This document shows, piece after piece, positions 43,898 to 57,394 of a stretch of DNA of 64,000 bases. The notes under the pieces are model-generated. The model had not been told where the DNA came from. It did no database searches and saw nothing but the letters and a program-made list of their open reading frames with translations. The position numbers and the translations under genes are program-made. Source of the stretch: Neurospora intermedia (taxonomy: Eukaryota > Ascomycota > Sordariomycetes > Sordariales > Sordariaceae); contig BTPP01000011.1 in NCBI GenBank assembly GCA_037102815.1, forward strand, positions 558,001 through 622,000, given 5' to 3'. The number at the start of each line of letters is the position of its first letter. Position 1 is the first letter of the stretch.

Positions 43898-46800
43898 CGA
43901 GGGAGTACGTTCTACGATCTATACTAATTATTATTAAAAATATACCGGCCCCGAACTAAAATTGCCGAAAAGCTACCTAAATTACCCTTATAACCTTTTA
44001 ATAGGTTTATTCTAATATGAAAAATAGTAATATCGATATCCCTAACGTTTTATTCGAAGATTTAGAAGTTTAATAGTAGGAAATTCGTTCTACTAAGAGG
44101 TATAATATTTATAAAAAGGAATATAAAATATTTAAGGCTTAATTTAATAGGGTATATACGAAATAATAATAATAAATTACTAATATAATTAATATTATAC
44201 GGAAATTGAATTTTAAATTATATTAAAAGTCTACCGAACTCCGACCGTCTACCTAATAATTTTAAAAATATTCTATTAGAATATAATAAAGTTATATAAT
44301 AGAATAAAGATTGTATTCGAAATAGAAGATTATTATAATATTATAGCAATATAGGAATTAGGCCGGAGTATAGTTACAAGTAATATATTTAATATTAGGG
44401 CGTTTCGCTACTAAATATTAAATAATACTAATTAAGGGCGTATAGCAATATATATTAGTAAGCGGTTCGCAACCGAACAGTAGGACTATAAATAAAGAAA
44501 TAATTAAATAATAATACAATTAGGAAGAAGCGTTAAAGAAATATAAGTATAATTTATATATTTATTAATTTGGGATTCCGGATCCGAAGCGAATTAATAA
44601 ACCCCCTTTAAAGAAATTGTATTAAAATTAGGAGGAAGGGATATTATAATAAGTAATATAAATTTTTATTATCCGAATTAAAATATTTATAGAAGAGAAA
44701 ATTGCAGTAATAGAATACTTTTAATACTAATAGCCAATTACCAATTAACTTTCGTAACGTTATATAGTAAATTAATAAAATTAGGGAATATAATAAAAAG
44801 TGAATTCTATAATACGATCAACTACGTTTAAATCTTAGAATTGTTATATACTATATATTAAATAATAGAAGATAGAGTATTTATTAAATTAAATTACTAA
44901 ATATAATTAGTTATTATCTATATTAGAATCGTAAAGGAGCTTAAGGAGGGCGATATAGGATATAATTAGACGTTTATAAATACTAGGAAGGTTAAAGAGT
45001 TTATTAACGAATATATTATAATCCTATAAATAATTTTAATAGTAGAGGAATTAGAAGAAGTAGTAAATTAATTAATATCCTAATTAATTAAAATTGTAAA
45101 TAAAATAATACTAAAACGGAAGAGGGGCGTTAATAAAAGGGCTAATTAATAGGATAAAAATATAAAGGAAATAATTAAATATATAAGGAGAATAACCCGC
45201 GTATAGAAGATAAGGAGAATACCAATAAAGAGACGGAAATTAAACGAAGTAAAGCGGAAGTAAAACGAAGCTATACGGTTTATATAAACGAAGCGGTAGT
45301 AAATATTTATAGAAAATATATTTAGGGATTCGAGGAAATTATAAGCGTTAGAATAATAGAGAAGGATACGTAGCTACCTATTATCCGAATTATTTAAAAT
45401 ATTAGTACTATACCGAAAAGGTAATAATAAGGAGTTAAGAAGTTACAAAAATAAAGTTAAAGTCCTAGCGGAGAGGTTCTTTCTAATAGTCGATATACTA
45501 ATAGGCTACTTACTAAATTAGTATATAAAATAAAAAATTTAATTAATAATGAGTTATATAGTTAGTATTAATAATATAATGAAAATAATACGGCGAATAG
45601 TATTTAATAAAGCGTTAGGAAGCGATTAAATTTCTAATAAGCTCTTTAAAATATATAGGCGTAAATTAGTAGAGGCGTTAGTAATAGTAATAATAGGGAG
45701 CTTTATATTCGGTTCGTTCCCGGTATAATAGTAATATATTAAGGTAATAATCCTAAAGAAACCCGGCAAAATTATAATATAATAGAAAATTATAGGTATA
45801 TAGAGGTTTATTACCTTACTAAATTATATTAATAAAGTATTAGAGGTTATAATTATAGAACGGTTCGTATTTATAGCGGAAGAATATAAATTCTTACCCG
45901 AGGGCTAAATAGGAAATTAGAAAGGGAAGTTAATTAAATTTATAATAAGGGTCGTAACGGAGACGGTATATATAGTATAGAAATTAGGAACGGTTATATT
46001 ACTACTCCTCCTCAACTTTAAAGGGGCGTTCAACCGGGTAAATTATAAATAATTCTTATATATACTTTAGGAGAAAGGATTATTAATATAATTCTTATAT
46101 TAAATAGTAAACTTTTTATTGGATAGAATAGGTAACTTCTATTTTAATAGAATAATATTAAAGGAGTTCTATATAACCGTAGGGGTATTATAAGGCTCTC
46201 CCCTCTCCCTAATCTTATTCCTCCTCTTTATTATAATATTATACGAAGTATTAAAAAGGTTTAAAAGTACTATTATAATAGGGTTTACTAACGATATTAA
46301 TATTTTAGCCTTTTTAAGGTTAATAAGAGAGAATTGTAAGAAATTAATAGCCGTATAAAGGATCTACTATAAATAAATAATAGAAAGGGGAATAAAATTC
46401 AAAATAGTAAAATTAGAATTTATTTACTTTATAAAGATATAATAACTTAAATAAAAGATAATTAATTTAAAAGGCTACTAGTTAGTACCTACGGAGTTAG
46501 TATAATTTTTAAATATATAATTCAATTATAAATTTATTTATAGGGTATACCTTTAAATAGTAAAAAAAAAAATATTAATATCAATATACGCTCTAGTACG
46601 AATTGTAGTAAAAATATAGGGGTATAACCTTATATATATATATAAAGTTTATACTAAAGTAATCCGGGCGGTAATAGCCTATAGTATATTAATTTACTAT
46701 ACTCCGACGGAACCGATAGAGGAACCTTGCGGGTTAGTATAGAGTTTCGCTATAATTTAAAATAATTACTTTCGGGTAATTTCCAGCATATATAAAATAG

Positions 46801-47780
46801 TATTAATATTTAACTTCGAAATAGAAACCTTTTACCCTCCCTTCGACTTTTATTTTAATAAAAAGGTCCGGGCATTCGAAGAACGGTTAGCCCGCTCCTT
46901 AATAGCGGCCTTTATATAGGGTATATTAATATAAATAGCGGCCGAAATTTAGGAACGAAGAATATAATACTTACTATACTTAATGCTAATTAATAGAAGG
47001 ACGAAGGTTAAATAGGCCGTATAATAGATATTATTCGAAAATATATTAGTATTATAAGGAAAAACGAAAGAACCTACGTTGGGAGAGAAGGAGAAATAAT
47101 TAGAAAAAGTAATAAAAAGGGAGTAGGTAGTAAAATAGTATATAAAAGTAGCCGAAATTATAAGGAAGAGAAAACGCTTTAGCGCTATAAAAGTATACGT
47201 ACAATTCGATAGAATTACGCTATAATACTATATATAGTTTAGTATAGACGAGAATCCTTTATTATATTACTTATTGAAGGTTATAAATTCCCTACTAATA
47301 TAAATAAGAATTAGAAAGATAGGCCTATATATATTCCTCTTCGAAAGAAAGGTATTAGAAGTAATAATATTATATTACTAATATAGTATAAGGAAGGAAA
47401 CGTTCGAATATTTAATATTAGAGTACTAAGAGATAGAATAGACCTAATTATAGAGTAAGGATATATTTATATAACCGACGAATAAAGAAGAATTCTACAA
47501 TAAATTTAAAATAAATTTAGAACGAATTTTATAATAGGCCCTACAATTAGGGAGACTATAGGAATACGAATTAGTAGTCAAAATTAAAAAGGCGAAGGAA
47601 ATAGAAGAGATATTCGGGGATATAGACTAATATAATTAATTATATATATAAAAGACCTGGCTAAAATTAATAGTTACTTAATTAGAACGGAACTATATTA
47701 GAACCGACGAGAAGCCGATTAGATATATATTAGATATATCGACGACAACCCTAGAAGAAAATTAAATTATAATTAAATTA
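43893..47780 (+). mobile_element. Tad-like LINE, 3' part with ORF2
   Basis: After the end of ORF1, a likely ORF2 start is MKNSNIDIPN near 44018. An APE-type endonuclease block IIAIQELGRS lies near 44345. The non-LTR reverse transcriptase follows, with IALLNYINKVLEAII-like near 45810, LLLNFKGAFNRVN near 46006 and GFTNDINIL at 46281-46309, where the Asn-Asp pair stands for the F/Y-A-D-D box. The C-terminal IGLYIFLFERKV and mutated Cys cluster near 47320-47420 end at EIEEIFGDID and TAA 47628-47630. The 3' untranslated end is approximate. Confidence 0.75.
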
Positions 47781-49400
47781 GGGGAAGTAAGGTATTAACT
47801 ACTCTATATTACTATTATTCAATACCGTATTAATACTATTATAAGTATTAATTTCTTCGTTATAAATATTTTCTAATTTAAAACTTCTATTATTATCCTT
47901 ATTAAAATCTTTAGTAATAATACTAGTAGGAATTGTCTTTATACTATAGTAGGGCCGAATAAAAGAAAATTCGTTAATTAGACTTATATTTACGAAACGA
48001 ATATAAATATTATAAATAATTTATTTAATATTAGTAAATTATATTAAAAGGGTTAGTAATGGAACTGATATAGAGGCGGTATAAAGTATTTATAAAAGAG
48101 AGATAATTATTAAAGTTATTTTGCCGGATATGGACCGCCATTAAGCTTTTATTAATATGTATAATATTAATAGTAGCTATATTAACTTTTTCGGAAAGAA
48201 GACGGATAGTATTTTCGATTTAAGTAATATAAAGATAAATTATAGTAATATTATTGCGGAATATAGTAATATCCGTAGAAGAGTTAATAGTAGTATAAGC
48301 GAATTTTCTCTTTTTAATAAGGGATTTAATTATAATTAATAAATCTAAGGCCGGAAAATCGCTAATAGAAGAAAGTTCGGTACTAATATAATCCGCTATA
48401 ATTTATATAATATTCGCAACCTTTATTTTACTAACGAAATTCTTAAAATTATTTTTAAAATTAGCTTAAATAATATTATAATTGTATAAAGCTATAATAG
48501 CCTCGACGAAGGTATATACTAAGGGAATAAATTTACCCTCTAAGTATTTTTTAATCCTCTTTTATATTTAATATTTATAGTAGGGAATATAGAAATAAAC
48601 TATTTTACAAATTAGAAACGAAGACGCTATAGTAATAAAATAGAGATTTATAGGGATTTTGGAAGTATTAAGCCTAATTAAAAGCGACTTGAAAGCTAGG
48701 TAAATCCTAGTAAATTATAGGGAGGATATATATAAAATTATAAATATAAGATTTATATTACTTATAATTTTCGGGAGGCTGGAAGTGCCCTATAGTGGTA
48801 CTTTTCTCTTTTAGCGTCTCTTTTAATAAATATTTCTAAACTTTTTTAAGGGTAATAGGTTTAATAAGGGTATTACCCTATAGCGAACTACTAAGGCCGG
48901 TATTAAATATTATAATATCCGAAGTAGCACTATCCTTTAAATTATTAAGGAGGGTTATAACCTTCGCTACTTTAAAATTAAGTGTTTTTTTAGTAGCGCT
49001 AAGGGGGTTTTTTATATAGTATAGCGAAGTATTAATAATACTAAAGTAGGTTAAATATAGTTATAAAGTAGTAATAGATTTAGTAGTAGAGCGGATATAA
49101 CGTAGTGGGTATAATAATGTAGTATAAAGAAGAAAGAAGGGAAGGAAGGAGGAAAGTAGATTAAAATTTCCTTTATAAGAAATTTAAGCGATTTAGAATA
49201 ATATAATTAAAGAAAGATAGGATAAAAAACTACCGATTATAGGGAGATTACAACGAGAAGGACGGGGACGGGGCGGTAATAAGCCGGAGTTGGGACGGTT
49301 ATGTATATAATATAAGTTTATAGCTTCGGTTATAATAGTGAGGTTATACCGAGAGGAAGAAAAACGGGATAGTATAGAGCCGATACGGCGCTATTACGAT
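47781..49400. other. RIP-mutated DNA, not identified
   Basis: Lies between the LINE and the recognisable pol part of element A. It includes a stop-free 60-codon plus-strand frame (48157-48339), unusual in RIP-mutated DNA, and a less AT-rich patch at 49080-49500. It may be the remaining pol end of element A or a further insertion. Confidence 0.4.
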
Positions 49401-52300
49401 AGTAAAGCGGAGGGTTTTTATCCGACTATAATAGTACGGTTTTTCCTACCGACTACGAACGAAGCAGTACCGTATGCCTATTAGGCGGACTATATATATA
49501 GTTAGCGTATATAAGACCGATAATAATAATAATTAAAAGGCGGCTTTATATTCTTTTATCTATTTAAATATTATTCTTTTATTAATTAATATTATAAGGG
49601 GGGCTACGATTTTAGAGAATTGGGGTATAAATATTCTATAGTAATTAATAAATTTAAGGAAGTTATATATACCCTTTTAGGAGGTAGGAGGTAATTATTT
49701 AAGAATTACTTTAACCTTCTTAGGGTTAGCTTAAACTCTAATCCTAGTATAGATAATAAACCTAAAATATTTAACTTTTTTAATAGCGAATTTATATTTA
49801 TTTAAATTAAAATATAGTCCGGCGTTTAGGAATTTCTATAGTATAAAACGGACTTTAGCTTCGTAATTTACTTTAGAGCCCGAGGTATAAATAAAGATAT
49901 TATTTATATATGTTGTATAGATTTTATTTAAATACTCTTATAGGATAAAGTTAATATACTATTAAAATATTACTAGGGCGTTTATTAGTCCGAAAAAAAT
50001 AATTAACTATTCAAATAAACTATAATAAATTTTAAATACTATTTTCTACTCCTCTCTTATAATTATATGAATTTTATAGAAGGCTTATATAATATTAACT
50101 TTAATATACTACTTCGCTCCCTTTAAAATACGGAACGTTTTTTTAATAAGTAGTAATAGATATTAGTCTGTTCGAATAATAGCGTTTAGGGTTCGGTAGT
50201 TATAATAAAAGCGGAGGCCGCCGTCCGGCTTCCGGATGAATAATATAGGGGTACCCGCTTTAAAATTATTTACTTTAATAAACCCTTTATTTAGTAAATC
50301 CTTTAATATTTTCTTTAAAATAAGAAGTTCTTTGCGGGTTATATTATATAATAGGTTAAAAAGTAGGGGAAGCTCCTTACCGTCGGGTCCCTTTTTAATT
50401 TTAATTTAATAATTAATATTAAGGCGATAGGGATTCTATTTATTAATATTCTCTTTTATTTATAATAGAAGGAGGTTGTAATATATTAAGGGAATTATCT
50501 TTTCGAATTATTCTTTAGTATAGACCTTCTTTAATTGTAGCGCTTTTTTTATATTTTTTATGTTAATTATATATATAGTTTCCTCGGTTATTTTACTACC
50601 GAATTTTTTTTATAAATAGCGAATGTAGTTTATAAAAGTAGTAGTAAATATATAGGTAGCGGATTTAATATCCTTAATAAAGTCCGTATTTAGTACTTAT
50701 TCTCCTCCGATATATAGGATCTAATAGTCCGTAATGCCTAAGTATATTCTCTTTTTATAAGGGATAGAGTATATTTTTATTACTTTCAATTATAATTTAC
50801 TTAAGATAATAGGAAATTCTAAAAGGGGGATAATATACGTATATATTAAATATATATACCTATTAACCTTAGTAAGGAAATAAATAAGCTTTTAAATAGT
50901 AGTTCCCTTTATAATAGTGGAGGCTCCCTTTATATAATAAAGTTTAATAGAAATAACGGGAATATTGAGATTTTTAATAACCTTTTTACTAATTATAATA
51001 TAATATTAGTAATTTTTATTAATAAAAGCGTAGAATAAATTATGGTCGTTAATAACGAGTAGGATTAATATAGGTTCTATTTCTATTTATAATTTGGATT
51101 TAAATTCTTCTACCTTATTTAATACTTTTAAAGGCTCCGGGGCTTAACTTCGCTCCGGAGCTACTCTTTTTCCTATTTAGGGGTAGAGTTTAGTTTTTCG
51201 TCCTCTTCTAATAACGGAGGAATTTCTATAGTAGTAATTTAAATGCGGATATTATTATTTAAGGGAACCGTTAGTAAATAAGGATAATTATTTATACAAT
51301 AATTAAAAGCTCTATAATAGAGGTATAAATTATTATTTTTATATTTTTAACGCTCTTTATTAGAAATTTATTTAGTATATTTAAGGGAAGTAAATAAATT
51401 TGAACTATTTCGCTTTTAATTACTATAACCCTTAGTAAATATACTAATACGAATAATTTTTATAATAGTATCGCTATTAATATTTATAGCGTAATTTTTA
51501 AATAGATTCGAAGGCGGAGTAGAAGATTGCTAGTATTAGTTATTAGGCTTTAAAATATTAATATAGGACGCGGGGAGGTAAAAGTTATTATTCTAAGTAG
51601 AGCGACCCTACTAATTATAAAGGTATTCACAATAGTCTTCTTTAAATTCGGATATATATTTATAGTCGGTAGTATAGTACTATATCTAAGCTACGTACGT
51701 ACGGTAATTATTTGAGAAATCTATTAAGAAGAGTTTATTATAGAACTTTTTATTAATTGTATAATAGAGGTATATTAATTTAATTAGGCTTTCCTAATTA
51801 TAACCGCCGGTTTTTAGAAGTTCGTTATTAAAGGTAACGAAGAAGGTTATAAATAGTTTTCTATCCTTTTAATAAAGGTAAGAGAATTTATTAAAAGTAA
51901 TATCCCTATTCTAGTACGAGCCGAAAATTACTTAGATTTAATCGAGTAAGGCTATAGGGTCTTCTTTACTACGGGCGGTCTTACCGGTCTAGAACCCTTT
52001 AAATTATAATTACTTATTATTGGAGAATATATTGAGAATTTTATACTATATAGCGTTATAGTCGGTACGAAGCCCGGCTTTAATATTAGTATTATATATT
52101 TTAATAAATTTATTATAATAAAAGAAGAATATATAAGGCTGCCCATCCTACTTAGGGAGTTTAAAAGGCTTTCTTCTATATAGGGTAGTACTATAACTAT
52201 TATTTTAGTTAATAAAAATATTTAAAGTAGGGACGTTAAAGCCCGCCGTTCGGTTAATTAAAATATTTGCGAATAGGAAATTTAAACGCGGAGTAAAAAT
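49400..52300 (-). pseudogene. Element A gag, protease and reverse transcriptase, RIP-degraded
   Basis: Minus-strand gypsy-type frames run from right to left. The gag part lies near 52150-51950, including a stop-free stretch with FRPVRP-like residues. A protease-like segment lies near 51100-50880 (FYAFINKNYQYYIIINKK). Then come ELPLLFNLLYNITRKELLIL near 50350 and KPDGGLRFYYNYRTLNAI near 50230-50165. The polymerase box YINNIFIYTSGSK (49868-49915) has Asn for the catalytic Asp pair, and FIPQFSKIVAPL lies near 49625. Beyond about 49.4 kb I lose the frame. Confidence 0.7.
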
Positions 52301-52611
52301 AGGATTAAAATTAGAATTAAAGAGAAGGGACTTAATATAATTATAGAGAGAGGTATTACTATTTAATACTCTAATAAAGCTTTTTACAAGGTTATTACTA
52401 AGAGTACCGCCGCTAGTATTTTATTAATTACTATTTTAAAAATTATAAAACTCTTTTATATTATCGAGGTTTAAATTATTAAGTCTAATTATAGTAATTA
52501 ATAAATACTATAATACTACGCTATAAATTGCTAGCCGTCTTTAATTTCCGTTCTATTATTCTACTATTGAGTTCCGCTATATCCGTTAGTAAAAACGTTA
52601 GTAGAATCTAA

Positions 52612-52869
52612 TATAAGGGGTATAATACAATTGGTATAGATATTGGCCTTAATTAATCGATAAAGTTCTACGAAGAAGAAAAAAGGGTAAAAGAGCGCCC
52701 TTTAGGCGGGTATAGTTAGCTATCCTTTTCAAGGGACGTACGCGCGCACGGGCTACTGTGGTACTATAGCGGTAAGCAACCTAATTGGTCGTATTAGTTG
52801 CCGGCCGGTTGAGACTCGGACTGGCGAGACTACTAGTTACTCCAGCTACGGGCAGCAAGCCCTATAACA
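52612..52869 (-). repeat. Right (5') LTR of element A
   Basis: 258 bp. The inner (left) half is RIP-mutated (TATAATACAATTGGTATAG); the outer half is nearly intact (GCACGGGCTACTGTGGTAC) and ends CTATAACA. Confidence 0.85.
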
Positions 52870-52874
52870 CCTCC
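52870..52874. repeat. Target-site duplication CCTCC (right)
   Basis: Partner of 29875-29879. Confidence 0.75.
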
Positions 52875-53986
52875 TTATTAGACCCCTCGTCGTTAGCCTC
52901 GTTTTTATTATTAGTAATTATAGGAAGCCAATCCTTTTTAAGGTAGTTAATAATATTATAATTAATATACTATACGTAACGCTACTACTAGGCATCTAGG
53001 AAGATACGGTTAATTATAATAATTAATTAGGTATCTCTATTTGTAATAATAACCCGTAGGGAGGGTATCCCTAACTCGTTAACTACCTCCTTAATCTTTT
53101 TAATCAACTATATAAATCCCTCTTCCTTCTTATTATTAATTACTATTTAAAAGACTAGTATTAAAGTTTTTTCGGGGGTAAATACTACTCTCTATACTAA
53201 GGGGGTATAGTAGCGGTTAATTTTATACGTAGTATCGAATAGAAGGGTATAAAAGTATTACCTCCACATCCTCCCTTAAGTGTAAATTAATTAAAGAATA
53301 TAACAAAGTATAGTACCCTCCTCCCTATCCGTCTTATCCCTATAATAGTCGAATATAGTACGCTTTAAATTAATCGACGTATTATTATTAAACTTTTTAA
53401 TAAAGGTTTAAGTATTTATATACCCATTCCTCTTATTAGAATATAATTCTTATTATACATTATCGAAGTCTTTAAACGTAAAATATAGTTTGGAATATTA
53501 TTATTATACTGTAGTGTAAATAGAGCGGACTATTAAATTATATTAATTAAACAAGCCTATAATAGCCTCCTACGCACTAGTATCGGTACCTCTCTATTAA
53601 AATATAAAGTAGGTAGAAAGGTCTATAAATAAAGGATATCCTATATATATACAGTCTATTACTCTAATAAACTACTTATATCTATTACTCTTAAGATTTA
53701 ATAATATTATCCTAAAAGGACAACTGCGTATAATCTTTCGTAATATAATATACCGTTTCTTATATAAGTTATCGTCTAAGTACTTTTGTAGTTCGGCGTA
53801 GTTATAACGTAGTACTATCTTCCACCGCTTACTATATTACTTAGAATTTTATAAATTATTATACTTATAATTACGCTAAATTATAATACTAAAGCGGTAG
53901 CGTCGGTACATTTCAATAACCTCGAAGTAGGCGTCGTCGAATAAAGTTTAGGGAGGGATAGTAAAAGTAGGGTTATTAGCAGGCAT
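52870..53986 (-). pseudogene. MULE transposase, N-terminal and catalytic part
   Basis: Minus-strand frame starting MPANNPTFTIPP at 53986. The DDE-type MULE core reads LLFDTTYKINRYYTPLV near 53245-53195, then FTPEKTLILVF and a NNKKEEGFI*LIKKIKEV block, then ELGIPSLRVIVTNRDT near 53060-53020, in the order of FAR1/MULE transposases. Stops match RIP-prone codons. With the segments at 28641-29879 and 26187-26344 the gene would be about 2.5 kb, a normal MULE length. It was split first by two LTR insertions and then mutated. Confidence 0.7.
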
Positions 53987-56900
53987 TATTTATTTAACGT
54001 TACGGTCGAAGGAGGCACTACTTATAAAGGTAACCGACGAGGCATTTAAATTGCAATAGCAATAATAATGAGAAGGTTATATAAAAGGAGGAGGTTGTTA
54101 TTAAAATATTTAAAGTATGCGTTAGCAATTGAATACAATCGAAATTAATTAATTTGAGTAAGATTACGTACATTGGGAGTATTATTAGTAAGTGTAGAAT
54201 GTTGGTGCAAATACATGCAATTGCAAATTGTATAAAGTGGGTGGAAATGACCGTGTAAAAAAGAATGAAAAAAACGATTAAGTTAGGGGGATGTTACGTG
54301 CATTTGAAAGACGAAATTTAGTAGTCTCTCATAACAGACGTTCAACCTTAGTCAGCCCCTATCCACTTCCCCGCCACCCCGTAGCGCAGTCGTTTTGGAC
54401 CTACAGGGCCAAATAGTATAATATTAGGATTACGTCTATACACAGCTTGGACGAAAGTGCTTAATATATATAAGAAATATCCTATCTTAATACTAACACT
54501 TAATGATTATACTACTACAAAAACTATAATCTCGATTAAATAAATTGTCTAAGGATAGAACGAATAGTATATTAATTTCTCTAAATTTCAAATTGTATTT
54601 CTATAACGCTTTTATTATTTATTAATACTATAGGGGTAACTTTTATTGTACGTAGAATTGTATTCCAAAGGATTGTATATTATTTTTCTATAACCTTATA
54701 TTGTATATATACGAAACTTTATATATATAATAGAAGGCTATAAATCTAATACCGACGAAATAATAGAGCTATTTTATTGTATTACTAGCTTTCGGCAGCC
54801 TAATACGTTTCTACCTCCTAAATTAGCTTTCCAAAATTAAATTACCTAGGGATTATATTATATAGTATCTATTAATAATAAAAGTATATAATACTACTTT
54901 ATTAACATAGTTACTACTTATTTATTAAATTGGGGGTTGCTTACAAATTTAAACTAACGCCGTATAAAACCTAGTTAAATTGAGTCTATCTATCGTATTA
55001 TCTACTAATATAGTAATATAATTTTAATTACTCGTACGGGATATAGTAAGAGTATTGTCTTTTAAATAGTATTTATTATCTTAATTAATCAAATTACTAT
55101 TTAAATTATACTGCTTAATCGATTTGGCGAAGAGTAGCGGGATACTATTATTAAATTTCCTAGTACCCGACTTATTTTAATTAATTAATTAACTATAAAA
55201 GTAAGAACCTATTTACTCTTAATTTAAATCTAATAGAAAGAACTTTTAAAAAGTTAAAAGTTTCCTCTATTAGATTTAAGTAAATGTACATTAACTATAT
55301 ATTAGTACCCTTACTTCTAGTTAGATTTAGAGTCTAGAAACTATATATATATCCTCCTCGGTTTAGAATAAATTATATACATAAAATTTATAGAGTTATT
55401 ATATATAGTTTTATTTAATTAGTATATTATATTTATCGCTATAGACGAATTGTATATTATATTCCAATAGCGTACTTTTCGGACGTAATTTACAAATATT
55501 TATACTATTAAAACTATTATCCTATTTAATATTCTTTAGTTCGGGTATATAGCTACCCTTATATATAAAGTATAATTGTATATATATAAATACGGCGGTT
55601 TCCGGCTAAAGGGTTATAGTTTAAATAAATTATTTATTATCTATACTTTTATCGACCGATTTAATATTATAATAGTATTCTAGCCAATTCTACTAAGCGC
55701 GTTTAAAGATTACTGGCGGTTTAAATTCGTCTTCGGCGCGATAACGCTTAGCGACTCCTAATTTAAAATTTATTGTATTCCGAAAACTATTATTTATATT
55801 AATAGTAAACTATTACTTTTCTCTACTCGGTCGTATTTCTTATAATATTTTATAGCCTCCGGCTATAAACCTTCTCGTACTATAAAGGTAATCCGTAAGT
55901 ACAACGCCGATACCCGTCCTATAGATTAGAAGGCTATATATAAGGATTTTAAGCGGCTTAATTCTATATACCGGATAATATTTACTACTATTTCGTTTAG
56001 TATAGGTATAAATATTCTAGATATGTAGTACGTAGTATAATACAGCGTAGTAAAATTAAATAATATTATAGACCTAATTTAGCACTTCGGACGTACTATC
56101 CGTACGGATCCTACTATGTATAGTATAGGGATTTATTTTATCCCTTATTATTAGTTTAATTATTTTAATTAATTATATAAACCTACTACAGAGGAGATTA
56201 CTATATATTTTAGCGGTAATGGGTTATACTACTATTCTGCTATTTTAATACTTAAAGTTTAATATATACCGCCTCTTCTATTTATTAATATTATATTATA
56301 ATATACTACTTTAAATTTTACTTTAATTAAGGAGCTAGTTTAATTACCTAATCCGATAGATAGGGATATTTTTACTTCGGATAGAAATAATACTTCGGAC
56401 GAAGAAAGCTTATTTAATAAAGAATTATCGGAAAATAAAGATGCTATAGTTATTAAATAGGTCCTATAGGACTTAAGTATAAGCGATAGTTGTTAATAGC
56501 TTTATATTTAGAATAGTATAGAAAAAGCGGCGCGTATTAAAATTATAAAGAAGTATAAAAAAATATATAATTTTATTAATATACTATACTTTAGGCTATA
56601 TATTAAAAAATTACTATAAGAATTTAGACTATACCCGACCTCTATATTAGGGGAGTTATATAGTTATATAATAAATTTCAACATTCAATGCTTTAGTACT
56701 GCTTCTATCGTAGTCTATCCTTTGTAATATTATAATAAGTATTACCCCCCCCTAAGTCTCCTACTACCCGTCCCGAGAAAGAAATTTAAAGCTATCTTCA
56801 ATTACCTATTAAAGTTATTTAAAGCCAACTTTTTTTTAGTTTAATTGGATTGCTTTATAACTATTATAATTAAAATTCTCTATCCCAATATCTTTAAACT

Positions 56901-57394
56901 CTTCGATTTGCCTAAGGAAACTTTTATATTTTTAAATCTTATATACGTACTTATATATAAATTTAATAGATAGATACCTATACGTATATTATAAGATTTC
57001 TTTACTATTATTCTAGAGTTTAAAGTATAGAAGTAGTTAGGGGATTATAGCAATATATTAATTATAGAGTATATACGTATTATATTTATTATATTAGAGG
57101 CGTTTACTATTAATTTAGAATAGATTATTCGTAATTAAGCGAATGCGGGAAAGAGGAGATTAGCTAAATTAGAAAAAGTATAACGTTTAAAAATAATTAA
57201 AAGTATAGGTAATAATTCGAATATTATAGGTCTAACCCCGTATACAGCTCCTTCCGCGGGTACGTACGTAGGTATAAGCCTACCCGCTAAAAGGGTAAAA
57301 ACTAGTATTATACTACAAAAAAGGAAGAGGTAATTGTAAATACTAGGCGCTTTAGAATTCCGACGAACATTTAAGCGAAGTTTATTATACCTTT
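53987..57394. other. MULE 5' flank, then RIP-mutated DNA of unknown content
   Basis: 54050-54430 keeps CpA and TpG almost normally (for example GTTGGTGCAAATACATGC) and is an island of unmutated DNA. From about 54.45 kb AT-rich sequence resumes. A plus-strand frame near 56410-56750 (EESLFNKELSENKDAIVIK, later CFSTASIVVYPL) has few stops but no recognised domain; it could belong to the helicase-bearing unit downstream. Confidence 0.4.

Larger units (their letters stand above)
29880..52869 (-). mobile_element. Gypsy-type LTR retrotransposon enlarged to 23 kb by nested insertions (element A)
   Basis: Bounded by two direct 258-bp LTRs (29880-30137 and 52612-52869) and the target duplication CCTCC. 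A polypurine tract lies next to the left LTR on the minus strand, and gag, protease and reverse transcriptase frames run leftward from the right LTR, so the element is on the minus strand. Its interior carries a Tad-like LINE that itself carries another gypsy element. Subtracting these leaves roughly 9 kb, a usual gypsy size. I did not locate the integrase with confidence. Removing the element with one CCTCC restores the phase of the MULE frame (SNKE then DSSNE). Confidence 0.75.
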
